DNA from: Streptomyces sp. man185 | Lineage (GTDB): Bacteria; Actinomycetota; Actinomycetes; Streptomycetales; Streptomycetaceae | Reading direction: 5' to 3' | Length of the DNA: 64,000 nucleotides | NCBI GenBank assembly: GCA_002551355.1 | Contig: NTHE01000002.1 | Span: 1-64,000, forward strand | Shown: in pieces, positions 54,365-63,158 of the stretch | How the letters are laid out: each line of letters starts with the position of its first letter | Numbering within the stretch: the first letter of the stretch is position 1 | Translations under genes and position numbers: made by a program | The notes under the pieces: model-generated | Told to the model about the DNA's origin: nothing | Database searches by the model: none | Seen by the model: only the letters and a program-made list of their open reading frames with translations

Positions 54365-55492
54365 ATGTCCGATCTGCGCGATCCCGCTCCCTATGACGCC
54401 CTGCTGCTGCTCTCCTTCGGCGGACCCGAGGGCCCGGACGACGTCGTCCCGTTCCTGGCGAACGTCACCCGCGGCCGCGGTATCCCCGAGGAACGCCTCA
54501 AGGAGGTGGGCAAGCACTACTTCCTGTTCGGCGGGGTCAGCCCGATCAACGCGCAGAACCGCGCCCTGCTCGACGCGCTGCGCAAGGACTTCGCCGGCCA
54601 CGGCCTGGATCTCCCGGTCTACTGGGGCAACCGCAACTGGGCCCCGTACCTGACCGACGTCCTGCGCGAGATGACCGCCGACGGACACCGCCGGATCGCC
54701 GTCCTCGCCACCAGCGCGTACGCCTCCTACTCCGGCTGCCGCCAGTACCGCGAGAACCTCGCCGACTCCCTTGCCGCCCTGGAGGCCGAGGGGCTGCCCG
54801 TGCCCCGGGTCGACAAGCTGCGGCACTACTTCAACCACCCCGGCTTCGTCGACCCCATGGCCGACGGCGTCCTCGCCTCGCTCGCCGACCTCCCCGAGGA
54901 CGTCCGCGCGGGCGCGCACATCGCGTTCACCACCCACTCCATCCCGACCTCCGCCGCCGACGCCTCGGGCCCCGCCGACGCGCACGGCGAGGGCGGCGCG
55001 TACGTCGCCGAGCACCTCGACGTGGCCCGGCTCATCGTCGAGGCGGTGCGCGCCGAGACCGGCGTCGAGCACCCCTGGCAGCTCGTCTACCAGTCCCGCA
55101 GCGGCGCCCCGCACATCCCGTGGCTGGAGCCCGACATCTGCGACCACCTGGAGACCCTGCACGGCGAGGGCGTCCCGGCCGTCGTGATGGCGCCCATCGG
55201 CTTCGTCTCGGACCACATGGAGGTGCTGTACGACCTCGACACCGAGGCCCAGGCGAAGGCCGCCGAACTCGGTCTGCCGGTCCGCCGGTCGGCCACGGTG
55301 GGCGACGACCCGCGCTTCGCCGCCGCCGTACGGGACCTGTTCCTGGAGCGCGCCGCTAGCGAGCGCGGCCGGGCGGTGGAGCGCTGCGCCCTGGGGGCGC
55401 TCGGGCCCTCCCACGACCTCTGTCCCGTCGGCTGCTGTCCCGCCAGGGCCCCGAAGCCCGCCGCGGCCGGCGCCGACAGCCCGTACGCGTAG
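54365..55492 (+). CDS. hemH: ferrochelatase (coproporphyrin III type)
   Basis: 375 residues. HemH motifs: [92 protein letters not shown] (metal-site His), [21 protein letters not shown] and [17 protein letters not shown] (second His/Glu). In Gram-positive bacteria the enzyme inserts iron into coproporphyrin III; the name cpfC is used for that activity. The C-terminus carries four cysteines ([18 protein letters not shown]), a candidate [2Fe-2S] cluster, as reported in other actinobacterial ferrochelatases. The IMPase gene follows 45 nt later. Confidence 0.93.
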   Translation: MSDLRDPAPYDALLLLSFGGPEGPDDVVPFLANVTRGRGIPEERLKEVGKHYFLFGGVSPINAQNRALLDALRKDFAGHGLDLPVYWGNRNWAPYLTDVLREMTADGHRRIAVLATSAYASYSGCRQYRENLADSLAALEAEGLPVPRVDKLRHYFNHPGFVDPMADGVLASLADLPEDVRAGAHIAFTTHSIPTSAADASGPADAHGEGGAYVAEHLDVARLIVEAVRAETGVEHPWQLVYQSRSGAPHIPWLEPDICDHLETLHGEGVPAVVMAPIGFVSDHMEVLYDLDTEAQAKAAELGLPVRRSATVGDDPRFAAAVRDLFLERAASERGRAVERCALGALGPSHDLCPVGCCPARAPKPAAAGADSPYA

Positions 55493-55537
55493 CCCCTACC
55501 ACCACCTGACCGTGCGCACCGATCACCTGGGAGCACC

Positions 55538-56338
55538 GTGACCGACCCCGCCCTGTCCGAGCTGCTCGACCTCGCCCTGGAGGCGGCCCGCCGCGCCGGA
55601 GCCCTGCTGCGCGACGGCCGCCCGGCCGACCTGGGGGTGGCCGCGACCAAGTCCAGCCCCATCGACGTGGTCACCGAGATGGACATCGCCGCCGAGAAGC
55701 TGATCACCGGCTACCTCACCGACTTCCGCCCCGACGACGGCTTCCTCGGCGAGGAGGGCGCCAGCGCCCCGGGCAGCACCGGCATCCGCTGGGTCATCGA
55801 CCCGCTCGACGGCACGGTGAACTATCTCTACGGCCTGCCCACCTGGGCGGTCTCCATCGCCGCCGAGCGGGACGGCGAGCGGGTCGTGGGCGTCGTCGAG
55901 GCCCCGATGCGCCGGGAGACGTACCAGGCGGTCCTCGGCGGCGGTGCGTTCGCGAACGGCGAAGCGCTGCGCTGCCGCCCCGCCCCGCCGCTGGACCAGG
56001 CCCTCGTCTCCACCGGTTTCAACTACGTCGCCCACGTCCGCGCCCACCAGGCGGACGTCGCCCAGCAGCTGATCCCCAGGCTCCGGGACATCCGGCGCGG
56101 CGGCTCGGCCGCCGTCGACCTCTGCGATGTGGCGGCGGGCCGTCTCGACGGCTTCTACGAGCGCGGGCTGCACCCCTGGGACCTGGCCTCGGGCGACCTC
56201 ATCGCCCGGGAGGCGGGCGCGCTGACCGGCGGCCGCCCGGGGCTGCCCGCCGACGGCGACCTGACGGTGGCCGCCACCCCCGGCGTCTTCGAGCCGCTGC
56301 AGGCCGCACTCGACGAGCTGGGCGCCTGGCACGACTGA
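55538..56338 (+). CDS. inositol monophosphatase-family phosphatase
   Basis: 266 residues. Metal-site residues: DVVTEMDIAAEKLI (Asp), GEEGAS (Glu), WVIDPLDGTVNYLYGLPTWAVSIA (DPLDGT) and the distal GGSAAVDLCDVAAGRLDGFYERGLHPWDLASG (WD). All Mg2+/Li+-sensitive phosphatase motifs are intact. Family members hydrolyse inositol-1-phosphate or related sugar phosphates; substrate not shown. The start is a GTG. It is close behind hemH, so possibly co-transcribed. A 17-bp hairpin terminates it. Confidence 0.93.
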   Translation: MTDPALSELLDLALEAARRAGALLRDGRPADLGVAATKSSPIDVVTEMDIAAEKLITGYLTDFRPDDGFLGEEGASAPGSTGIRWVIDPLDGTVNYLYGLPTWAVSIAAERDGERVVGVVEAPMRRETYQAVLGGGAFANGEALRCRPAPPLDQALVSTGFNYVAHVRAHQADVAQQLIPRLRDIRRGGSAAVDLCDVAAGRLDGFYERGLHPWDLASGDLIAREAGALTGGRPGLPADGDLTVAATPGVFEPLQAALDELGAWHD

Positions 56339-56379
56339 CCCGAAGTCCCTGGTGGGCCCCTGAGGGATCCACGGCACAG

Positions 56380-56420
56380 CAGAGGGCCCCGGATGCCTGG
56401 ACAGCATCCGGGGCCCTCTG
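56380..56420. terminator. bidirectional terminator hairpin
   Basis: 17-bp perfect stem with a 7-nt loop between the IMPase gene and a small convergent gene. Confidence 0.85.
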
Positions 56421-56428
56421 TGCACGGC

Positions 56429-56602
56429 TCAGACGCTGGTGGCGCCGACCTCCACGCCGTGCTCGGCGGCGAGACGGTGCAGATCGTCCAGCTCGCCCTG
56501 CTCGACGTCCGCGAGGAAGTCGTCGCCGTTCTCGCGCGCCCGCGTGAGGTCGGACTCGGTCGTCTTGATGCGGTGCAGCAGGCCTGCGGTGAAAGCGTCC
56601 AT
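56429..56602 (-). CDS. small conserved hypothetical, 57 residues
   Basis: Starts MDAFTAGLLHRIKTTESDLT, with GAGGGGC upstream; an ATG 15 nt further upstream would add 5 residues. The chain is helical and amphipathic (TTESDLTRARENGDDFLADVEQGELDDLHRLAAEHGVEV). Coding bias is typical. Family function unknown. Confidence 0.7.
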   Translation of the reverse strand: MDAFTAGLLHRIKTTESDLTRARENGDDFLADVEQGELDDLHRLAAEHGVEVGATSV

Positions 56603-56984
56603 GATGCGCCCCCTCATCGTGGGTCGGTGGCACGGGGGTGTGCCCGGGATCCCCCCGGCCTGGGGGCCGGAGGAGCGGGTGATCTCGCCGCCGCTCCGGG
56701 GAAGACGGGCGGGCCGTGGCAGGCCACGGGACAGGCGTGATCGCGGGTGTGAACCCCTCTTCCCCATACCGCGGCTCAGAGAAACCTCAACTGGCCCACA
56801 AACCCGCCGGTTTCCCGGCGGGGCTCCGCGAGAAGGTCCGGCCCGCCGCCGCCTTACCGCCGGTTTATACGCGTTGCGGGCAGGATGGAGGCACACGGTC
56901 GGCACGGCTGCCCGTGTCCGAGCGGCCCCGTGTGGGCCGCTCGCTCCGTGAACCCGTCGAAGGACCCGAAGGAAGGACTGCGCC
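56603..56984. other. 382-nt gap before cutR
   Basis: No gene-like frame. Contains an 8-bp hairpin CCCGCCGG-TTTC-CCGGCGGG (56803-56822) and a TTTATACGCG stretch that might be a promoter element. I cannot place the cutR promoter with confidence. Confidence 0.4.
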
Positions 56985-57638
56985 GTGCGCGTACTCGTCG
57001 TCGAGGACGAGCAGCTGCTCGCCGATGCGGTGGCCACCGGATTGCGCCGGGAGGCCATGGCCGTCGACGTCGTCTACGACGGTGCCGCGGCCCTGGAGCG
57101 CATCGGGGTCAACGACTACGACGTCGTGGTGCTGGACCGGGACCTCCCGGTGGTGCACGGGGACGACGTCTGCCGCAGGATCGTCGAGCTCGGCATGCCG
57201 ACCCGGGTGCTCATGCTCACCGCGTCCGGCGACGTCAGCGACCGGGTCGAGGGCCTGGAGCTGGGAGCCGACGACTATCTGCCCAAGCCCTTCGCCTTCA
57301 GCGAGCTGACCGCCCGGGTCCGCGCGCTGGGCCGCCGTACGACGGTGGCGCTGCCGCCCGTCCTGGAGCGCGCCGGCATCAAGCTCGACCCCAACCGCCG
57401 CGAGGTCTTCCGCGACGAGGTGGAGATCCAGCTCGCTCCGAAGGAGTTCGCGGTGCTGGAGGTCCTGATGCGCAGCGAGGGCGCCGTCGTCTCGGCGGAA
57501 CAGCTGCTGGAGAAGGCATGGGACGAGAACACCGACCCCTTCACCAACGTGGTGCGGGTCACGGTCATGACGCTCCGCCGCAAGCTCGGTGAACCGCCCG
57601 TGATCGTCACCGTGCCGGGCTCCGGATACCGGATCTGA
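56985..57638 (+). CDS. cutR: CutR, OmpR-type response regulator
   Basis: 217 residues from GTG. Receiver: VLVVEDEQLLADAVATGLRREAMAV, phospho-acceptor Asp51 in VVVLDRDLPVVHG, and YLPKPFAFSELTARVRAL with the conserved Lys. C-terminal winged helix (REVFRDEVEIQLAPKEFAVLEVLMRSEGAVVSAEQLLEKAWDENTDPFTNVVRVTVMTLRRKLG). Known: CutR is the regulator of CutRS, linked to secretion stress and HtrA-type quality control in Streptomyces. cutS starts 5 nt after the stop, so one operon. Confidence 0.93.
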   Translation: MRVLVVEDEQLLADAVATGLRREAMAVDVVYDGAAALERIGVNDYDVVVLDRDLPVVHGDDVCRRIVELGMPTRVLMLTASGDVSDRVEGLELGADDYLPKPFAFSELTARVRALGRRTTVALPPVLERAGIKLDPNRREVFRDEVEIQLAPKEFAVLEVLMRSEGAVVSAEQLLEKAWDENTDPFTNVVRVTVMTLRRKLGEPPVIVTVPGSGYRI

Positions 57639-57643
57639 GGACC

Positions 57644-58888
57644 ATGGCCACCACCCCGGAGCAGCCCCCCGCGGCGCCGCCGAAGCCCACCTGGGAGCCG
57701 AAGCAGCAGGAACCCCCGTACCCCTGGCTGCGCCCGACCATCCGGATACGGCTCACGCTGCTGTACGGCGGGATGTTCCTGATCGCGGGCATCGTGCTGC
57801 TGTCGATCATCTACATGCTGGCCGCGCAGGCCCTCCACGACGCGGGAAGCGTGGCCTTCCGGGTCGCCGGGACCAATGTGCAGATCACCAGCGACACCTG
57901 CCCGCAGCTCGGCGCCGCGCTCAACAACGACCAGCTGAACGAGGCCATCAAGGCCTGTACGTCGGCCCAGCGGCAGCAGGCACTGGACAGCCTGCTGAAC
58001 CGGGCGCTCCTCGCCTTGGTGGGCCTGAGCGTGATGGCCTTCGCCTTCGGTTACGCCATGGCCGGACGCGTCCTGTCCCCGCTCGGCCGGATCACCCGGA
58101 CCGCGCGCCGGGTGGCCGGCACCGACCTCAGCCGGCGGATCGAGCTGGACGGCCCGGACGACGAGCTGAAGGAGCTGGCGGACACCTTCGACGACATGCT
58201 GGACCGGCTGGAGCGGGCCTTCACCGCGCAGCAGCGGTTCGTCGGCAACGCCTCGCACGAGCTGCGCACCCCGCTGGCGATCAACCGCACCCTGCTGGAG
58301 GTCCATCTCTCCGACCCCGGGGCCCCACCGGAGCTCCATCAGCTCGGGAAGACCCTCCTGGCCACCAACGAGCGCAGCGAGCAGCTGGTCGAGGGCCTGC
58401 TGCTGCTGGCCCGCAGCGACAACCAGATCGTCGAGCGCAAACCGGTCGACCTCGCCGAGGTCGCCGAGCGCGCCATCGACCAGACCCGGGCGGAGGCGCT
58501 GGCCAGGAAGGTCGAGATCCGCGGTGAGCGAGCCTCGGCCGCGGTGCAGGGCAACGGGGTCCTGCTGGAGCGGATCGCCCTGAACCTGGTGCAGAACGCC
58601 GTGCGCTACAACGTGCCCGAGGACGGCTGGGTGGAGGTCACCACCGAGGTGCGGGACGGGCAGGCCCTACTCGTCGTCTCGAACACCGGCCCGGTGGTCC
58701 CCGCCTACGAGATCGACAACCTCTTCGAGCCCTTCAGGCGGCTGCGTACGGAGCGCACGGGCAGCGACAAGGGGGTCGGGCTCGGCCTGTCGATCGCCCG
58801 GTCCGTCGCGCGGGCCCACGGAGGCCGTATCATCGCGGAGCCCCGCGAGGGCGGTGGTCTCGTGATGCGTGTCACTCTGCCGGTCTGA
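57644..58888 (+). CDS. cutS: CutS, sensor histidine kinase
   Basis: 414 residues. Two membrane helices (LTLLYGGMFLIAGIVLLSIIYMLAA, about 35-60, and ALLALVGLSVMAFAFGYAMAG, about 120-140). The extracytoplasmic domain between them has two cysteines, Cys85 and Cys105 (TSDTCPQLG; KACTSA). A HAMP segment follows, then HisKA with acceptor His at about 205 (NASHELRTPLA), then the ATP lid (NLVQNAVRYN). The paired cysteines are known to be conserved in CutS and are thought to report on extracellular disulfide state. Signals to CutR. Tail short; no terminator hairpin close by. Confidence 0.93.
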   Translation: MATTPEQPPAAPPKPTWEPKQQEPPYPWLRPTIRIRLTLLYGGMFLIAGIVLLSIIYMLAAQALHDAGSVAFRVAGTNVQITSDTCPQLGAALNNDQLNEAIKACTSAQRQQALDSLLNRALLALVGLSVMAFAFGYAMAGRVLSPLGRITRTARRVAGTDLSRRIELDGPDDELKELADTFDDMLDRLERAFTAQQRFVGNASHELRTPLAINRTLLEVHLSDPGAPPELHQLGKTLLATNERSEQLVEGLLLLARSDNQIVERKPVDLAEVAERAIDQTRAEALARKVEIRGERASAAVQGNGVLLERIALNLVQNAVRYNVPEDGWVEVTTEVRDGQALLVVSNTGPVVPAYEIDNLFEPFRRLRTERTGSDKGVGLGLSIARSVARAHGGRIIAEPREGGGLVMRVTLPV

Positions 58889-58971
58889 GAGGCTGCACGA
58901 TGTGATTCCGCACCGAATCTTCATGTTCGCTTTGGGCGGAATTTTCAGGACCCGTTCCCGAGTCGATCGTG

Positions 58972-58985
58972 TGTGATCGATCACA
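58972..58985. promoter_or_regulatory. 14-bp palindrome, possible Crp-type site
   Basis: TGTGATCGATCACA is a perfect palindrome; GTGATCGATCAC within it fits the GTG-N6-CAC pattern bound by Streptomyces Crp. A GTGATCAC half-sized copy lies at 59014-59021. The site is about 300 nt upstream of DUF4193, so its target is uncertain. It is also between cutS and that gene. Confidence 0.4.
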
Positions 58986-59110
58986 AGGTCGAATTTCCGG
59001 CCATCTACTCTCCGTGATCACAAGTCTGCCGGAAAGCCGGTAATCGTCCGGGTTTTCGGGGATCATTATCACGGGAAGTGCACGGGGTGGCGCCCGTGAA
59101 CTGCACAGTC

Positions 59111-59128
59111 GGGACCGTGTACGGTCCC
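59111..59128. repeat. 8-bp inverted repeat with 2-nt spacer
   Basis: GGGACCGTGTACGGTCCC, a near-palindrome in the gap upstream of DUF4193. It could be an operator or a small terminator. Not associated with a promoter I can place. Confidence 0.4.
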
Positions 59129-59291
59129 CATCGCCACCCAAGCCGAGCCTCGCCGAGGTGCCCGGTTGGGTGTCGATTGAGTAACAGACCTTGATGTGAG
59201 GCAAAATCTCCGCCTCAGGTCGGGCACAAGTCCGGCCTCTCACGCGTTACGTGCGCTGAGACACCTAGACACCCAAGAGGGGGAGAGCGAC

Positions 59292-59588
59292 ATGGCAACG
59301 GATTACGACACCCCACGCAAGACCGACGACGACGTGGACCAGGACAGCCTCGAAGAGCTCAAGGCGCGTCGGAGCGACAAGACGGCATCCGCCGTCGACG
59401 TCGACGAATTCGACGCGGCCGAAGGACTCGAGCTGCCCGGCGCGGACCTCTCCAATGAGGAGCTGGCCGTCCGGGTGCTGCCCAAGCAGGCCGATGAGTT
59501 CACCTGCATGAGCTGCTTCCTGGTGCACCACCGCAGCCAGCTGGCCCGCGAGAAGAACGGTCAGCCCATCTGCCGCGACTGCGACTGA
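59292..59588 (+). CDS. DUF4193 zinc-ribbon-type protein
   Basis: 98 residues. N-terminus is very acidic and Asp-rich (KTDDDVDQDSLEELKARRSDKTAS), then VLPKQADEFTCMSCFLVHHRSQLAREKNGQPICRDCD. Cys72, Cys75, Cys94 and Cys97 form a C-x2-C...C-x2-C zinc ribbon. DUF4193 is an actinobacterial family, and members with this ribbon are thought to contact RNA polymerase or ribosomes, but this is not established. It stands upstream of a helical hypothetical and downstream of a long gap with a Crp-like site. Confidence 0.88.
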   Translation: MATDYDTPRKTDDDVDQDSLEELKARRSDKTASAVDVDEFDAAEGLELPGADLSNEELAVRVLPKQADEFTCMSCFLVHHRSQLAREKNGQPICRDCD

Positions 59589-59601
59589 GGTCGAGTCGGC
59601 C

Positions 59602-60564
59602 GTGGCAGACGAGACACCGTTCAGGAAGCGGCGCCCCTGGCGTCGGCACGGCCAGCAGGCCCATCAGGACGGTACCGGCGGCACAGGCCCGGCAGAAGGC
59701 GGTCACGCGTCTGCCGAGCGGTCCGCCGCCCCGCCGGATCACTCCGGCGGTTCCGACGACGAGCGAGGCCGTTCGGCCTCGCTCGAAGTGGCCGGGGCGG
59801 CAGCACTGCCGGACCTGGCCGCGCAGCAGGAACAGCAGGACCGGGCGGAGCCCACGACCGGGGGCCGCCTGCACGCAGTGAAACGGGGCGTACGCAAGAG
59901 CGGGGAGAGCGCGAAGGCACTGGCCGCACAGCTGGCCGACCGCATCATCGACACGGCCCCGCGTGTGCCGGTGCGCGACCTCGCCACCCTGCGGAGGCAG
60001 TTTCCCGGGCTGGGGCCCGAGGAACTGGCCGACAAGCTGGTCACGGGAGCCTGCCGGGGCACCGCGACCGTCGGCGCAGGCATCGGGGCCGCCGCCATGA
60101 TGCCCGTACCGCCTGCCATGCTCGCCGAGCTGGCGGCGGAGGTGACCGGCGTAGCCGCGATCGAGATGAAGCTCGTCGCCGAGCTCCACGAGGTCTACGG
60201 CCGCAGGCCCCCGGGCAATCTCGGCCAGCGCAGCACCGCGTATCTGACGTCGTGGACGGAGGAGCGCGGCATCGACGTCACCCGGCCCACCACGCTCAAC
60301 GCCGCCCTCGGCGGCCAGATGAAGCGCGAGCTGCGCCAGCAGATCATGAAGCGCATGGCGCGCAATCTGCCCAACCTGATCCCGTTCATGATCGGCGCCG
60401 CCGTCGGCGCCACGATGAACCGCCGCGACACCCGCAAGCTCGCCGACCGGGTCCGGGACGACCTGCGCAGGGACCAGATCCCCTGGGACCGGCTGCCCGC
60501 GCTGCCTCCGCTGGAGCAGCCCCTGCACCCGGCCGAGCTGCCCAGGAAGATCGAGGGCCTCTGA
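59602..60564 (+). CDS. hypothetical protein, EcsC-like helical region
   Basis: 320 residues from GTG. The first 90 residues are Gly/Ala/Ser-rich and basic, probably disordered. The middle has TPRVPVRDLATLRRQFPGLGPEELADKLVTGACRGTATVGAGIGAAAMMPVPPAMLAELAAEVTGVAAIEMKLVAELHEVYG. The last 60 residues contain RNLPNLIPFMIGAAVGATMNRRDTRKLADRVRDDLR. The G-x-G-A-A-A-M-M-P hydrophobic stretch followed by an amphipathic helix recalls EcsC-type proteins, but the match is weak. Probably membrane-associated through the glycine-rich stretches. Start follows the DUF4193 stop by 13 nt. Confidence 0.65.
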   Translation: MADETPFRKRRPWRRHGQQAHQDGTGGTGPAEGGHASAERSAAPPDHSGGSDDERGRSASLEVAGAAALPDLAAQQEQQDRAEPTTGGRLHAVKRGVRKSGESAKALAAQLADRIIDTAPRVPVRDLATLRRQFPGLGPEELADKLVTGACRGTATVGAGIGAAAMMPVPPAMLAELAAEVTGVAAIEMKLVAELHEVYGRRPPGNLGQRSTAYLTSWTEERGIDVTRPTTLNAALGGQMKRELRQQIMKRMARNLPNLIPFMIGAAVGATMNRRDTRKLADRVRDDLRRDQIPWDRLPALPPLEQPLHPAELPRKIEGL

Positions 60565-60594
60565 CGACCCGAGAGGCCCGTGGCGAACGGCTGC

Positions 60595-61053
60595 TCAGGC
60601 TGCCGGTACGGCGCTCAGCGCCGCCGCCAGGCCCCGCGGGTCCCGGGTGGAGAGGTAGACGTACGGAGTCGGGTCCTCCGGGTCCGTGACCTCAACCCGC
60701 ACCGCCGTCTCCACGTAGCCGCGCAGAAGCATGAACGCGCGCGCGTCCGCCTTGTGCGTGCGCCAGGCCCGCGCCTCCTCGGCGTCCAGCACTTCGGGCT
60801 CACCGAGCGCCGACAGCGGGATCCGGGCGTCGCCGGCGACGAGCGCCCCCGCCACCACCCGGATCCGGGCGGAGCCGTAACTGCTCACCACGACGGCCGC
60901 CGCGGCCGTACCGCCGACCAGCCCGGCGAGCAGCGGCAGCGTGCCCAGCGGCAGCAGCATCAGAGCACAGGCGACACCGACTCCGAAGGCGATGAACCAC
61001 CAGGAGCGGGGCGCGGTGAGGCGTTCGTCGAAGGGCGGCGTGGAAGGCTGCAT
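60595..61053 (-). CDS. DUF3093 membrane protein
   Basis: 152 residues. Two close membrane helices near the N-terminus (WWFIAFGVGVACALMLLPLGTLPLLAGLVGG) followed by a beta-rich cytoplasmic domain with SYGSARIRVVAGALVAGDARIPLSALGEPEVLDAEEARAWRTHKADARAFMLLRGYVETAVRVEVTDPEDPTPYVYLSTRDPRGLAAALSAV. The R-x-H-K-A-D-A-R-A-F and S-T-R-x-P-x-x-L segments are typical of DUF3093. Function unknown; conserved next to dut in actinobacteria. Start chosen at 61053; no good ribosome site. Confidence 0.85.
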   Translation of the reverse strand: MQPSTPPFDERLTAPRSWWFIAFGVGVACALMLLPLGTLPLLAGLVGGTAAAAVVVSSYGSARIRVVAGALVAGDARIPLSALGEPEVLDAEEARAWRTHKADARAFMLLRGYVETAVRVEVTDPEDPTPYVYLSTRDPRGLAAALSAVPAA

Positions 61054-61111
61054 GGAACCAAGCTTGGCACGGCGCGACCGGCACACTGCCGCGCGGGTAA
61101 GGTCTGCGCCT

Positions 61112-61696
61112 GTGAGTGGAACATCAGCAGCTCTGACACCCCCGGCCGACGCCGTCGCGCCGGTCCGGCACCCCGACGCGCCCGCCCCCGGCGAGCTCCT
61201 CGGAGCGCACTACGAACACTGTTTCGGCTGCGGCGGGGGACAGCCGCACGGACTGCACCTGATGACGCGGGCCGGTGAAGGCGTCAGCGTCACCGCCGAG
61301 TTCACCGTGCAGCCCGCGCACCAGGGTGCCCCGGGCCTCGCCCACGGCGGTGTGCTCGCCACGGCGCTGGACGAGACGCTCGGCTCGCTGAACTGGCTGC
61401 TGCGCACGATCGCGGTGACCGGACGGCTGGAGACCGACTTCGTCCGCCCCGTCCCCCTGGACACCGTGCTGCACCTGGACGCCCGGATCACCGCCGTGCA
61501 CGGCCGGAAGATCTACTCCACCGCCACCGGCCGGATCGGCGGCCCCGAAGGCCCCGTCGCGGTCCGGGCCGACGCCCTCTTCATCGAGGTCAAGGTCGAC
61601 CACTTCATCGACAACGGCAGGCCCGCCGAGATCCAGGCGGCCATGTCCGACCCCGACCAGGTCAGGCGCGCCCGCGCCTTCGAGGTGAACCCGTGA
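61112..61696 (+). CDS. hotdog-fold thioesterase (PaaI-like)
   Basis: 194 residues from GTG. The domain has GAHYEHCFGCGGGQPHGLHLMTRAG, ending in the hotdog helix PGLAHGGVLATALDETLGSLNWLL and the strands TGRLETDFVRPVPLDTVLHLDARITAVHGRKIYSTATGRI. The 4HBT pattern HGG..A..D.... is present with the typical Asp (LDET) as general base. These hydrolyse acyl-CoA thioesters; acyl group unknown. The next gene's GTG overlaps its stop by four bases, so it is co-translated with dut. Confidence 0.85.
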   Translation: MSGTSAALTPPADAVAPVRHPDAPAPGELLGAHYEHCFGCGGGQPHGLHLMTRAGEGVSVTAEFTVQPAHQGAPGLAHGGVLATALDETLGSLNWLLRTIAVTGRLETDFVRPVPLDTVLHLDARITAVHGRKIYSTATGRIGGPEGPVAVRADALFIEVKVDHFIDNGRPAEIQAAMSDPDQVRRARAFEVNP

Positions 61697-62223
61697 CCCG
61701 TACTCCCGTCGACGTACTGATCCGCCTGATCGACCCGGACGTGCCGATTCCGGCGTACGGACACCCGGGCGACGCCGGGGCCGACCTGGTGACCACCGAG
61801 GCCGCCGAACTCGCCCCCGGCGAGCGCGCGGTGCTGCCCACCGGTGTGTCGATCGCCCTGCCCGACGGGTACGCCGCGTTCGTGCACCCGCGCTCCGGCC
61901 TCGCAGCCCGCTGCGGAGTGGCCCTCGTGAATGCCCCAGGGACGGTTGATGCCGGGTACCGTGGGGAGATCAAGGTGATCGTGGTCAACCTCGATCCGCG
62001 CGAGAGCGTGCGATTCGAGCGGTTCGACCGGATTGCCCAATTGGTTGTCCAGCAGGTCGAGAAGGTGCGCTTCCACGAGGTGGCGGAACTTCCCGGCTCG
62101 GCGCGGGCCGAAGGGGGCTTCGGGTCCACCGGCGGCCACGCGTCGGTGGACGGCGCCGAGGGCGGGATCACCCGCGGTGGGAACAGCTACGCTTCGGTCG
62201 TATCCGACCGGGAAGGACAGTGA
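61693..62223 (+). CDS. dut: deoxyuridine 5'-triphosphate nucleotidohydrolase (dUTPase)
   Basis: 176 residues. All five conserved motifs are visible: 1 DAGADLVT, 2 PRSGLAARCGV, 3 GTVDAGYRGEIKVIVVNL (catalytic Asp), 4 RFDRIAQLVVQQV, and 5 RAEGGFGSTG at the C-terminal arm. Cleaves dUTP to dUMP and pyrophosphate, preventing uracil incorporation. Length and homotrimer-type motif order are standard. Start GTG overlaps the thioesterase; the DUF3710 gene begins one base after the stop. Confidence 0.95.
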   Translation: MTRTPVDVLIRLIDPDVPIPAYGHPGDAGADLVTTEAAELAPGERAVLPTGVSIALPDGYAAFVHPRSGLAARCGVALVNAPGTVDAGYRGEIKVIVVNLDPRESVRFERFDRIAQLVVQQVEKVRFHEVAELPGSARAEGGFGSTGGHASVDGAEGGITRGGNSYASVVSDREGQ

Positions 62224-62224
62224 C

Positions 62225-62998
62225 GTGTTCGGACGTCGCAAGAAGAGTGGTTCCGCCGAGGACGCGGCGGACGAGGTGCGCGAGGCCGAGCAGGTCGCCG
62301 ACGAGCCCGAGAGCGGCGACGCTGCCGCCGGGGGCACCCGTCGGATGAATCTTCCGCCGGCCCCCCGGCCGGACGGACCCTGGGACAGCACCGAGGTCTC
62401 CCAGCCCGGCGAGGGCCGGGTCGACCTGGGCGGCATCTTCGTCCCCGGGGTCGAGGGCATGGAACTGCGCGTCGAGGTGGCCGGGGACGCGATCGTCGCC
62501 GCCACCGTGGTGCTGCGCGACAGCGCGGTCCAGCTGCAGGCCTTCGCCGCCCCCAAGAAAGAGGGCATCTGGGGCGAGGTCCGCGACGAGATCGCCTCGG
62601 GCGTCACCCAGCAGGGCGGCATCATCGACGAGGTCGAGGGCCCGCTGGGCTGGGAGCTGCGCGCGCAGGTCCCCGTACAGCTCCCGGACGGCACGGGCGG
62701 CGTGCAGCTCGTCCGCTTCGTCGGCGTCGACGGCCCCCGCTGGTTCCTGCGCGGAGTGATCTCCGGCCAGGGCGCCGTCCAGCCCGAGGCTGCCGGACTG
62801 CTGGAGACGGTCTTCCGGGACACCGTGGTCGTCCGCGGCGACGGCCCGATGGCCCCCCGCGACCCGATCGTCCTCAAGCTCCCCGACGACGCCCAGATGG
62901 TGCCCGAGGGCGTGCAGCAGGAGGACCAGGAGAGCTCCAAGTTCTCCGGCGGCATGGGTCAGCTCCAGCGTGGCCCCGAGATCACCGAGGTCCGCTAG
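62225..62998 (+). CDS. DUF3710 family protein
   Basis: 257 residues from GTG (VFGRRKKSG...). N-terminal 50 residues basic then acidic linker; conserved core RMNLPPAPRPDGPWDSTEVS, a GRVDLGGIFVPGVEGMELRVEVAGDAIVAATVVL beta domain, EVRDEIASGVTQQGGIIDEVEGPLGWELRAQVPVQLPDGTGGVQLVRFVGVDGPRWFLRGVISG, then VVVRGDGPMAPRDPIVLKLP near the C-terminus. Family of actinobacteria, function unknown, typically next to dut. It follows dut by one nucleotide, suggesting cotranslation. A strong terminator follows. Confidence 0.9.
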   Translation: MFGRRKKSGSAEDAADEVREAEQVADEPESGDAAAGGTRRMNLPPAPRPDGPWDSTEVSQPGEGRVDLGGIFVPGVEGMELRVEVAGDAIVAATVVLRDSAVQLQAFAAPKKEGIWGEVRDEIASGVTQQGGIIDEVEGPLGWELRAQVPVQLPDGTGGVQLVRFVGVDGPRWFLRGVISGQGAVQPEAAGLLETVFRDTVVVRGDGPMAPRDPIVLKLPDDAQMVPEGVQQEDQESSKFSGGMGQLQRGPEITEVR

Positions 62999-63016
62999 CG
63001 GATACCTCACGGCATC

Positions 63017-63058
63017 GGCCGGTGGGCCGCACCCCTTCCAGGGTGCGGCCCACCGGCC
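63017..63058. terminator. strong terminator after DUF3710
   Basis: 18-bp perfect stem (GGCCGGTGGGCCGCACCC left arm) and 6-nt loop, 18 nt after the stop. Confidence 0.8.
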
Positions 63059-63158
63059 TTCTCACGTCACCACCCACCGGCCATTGCCCGGCCCCGTGCC
63101 GCACACACATACTTGGCGGGCGGCGACGCGGGCCACGTACGTACGACGGGGGAGCAGC

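Noticed and set aside
56803..56822. Hairpin before cutR as a riboswitch
   Set aside because: A single short 8-bp hairpin without any recognised aptamer motif.
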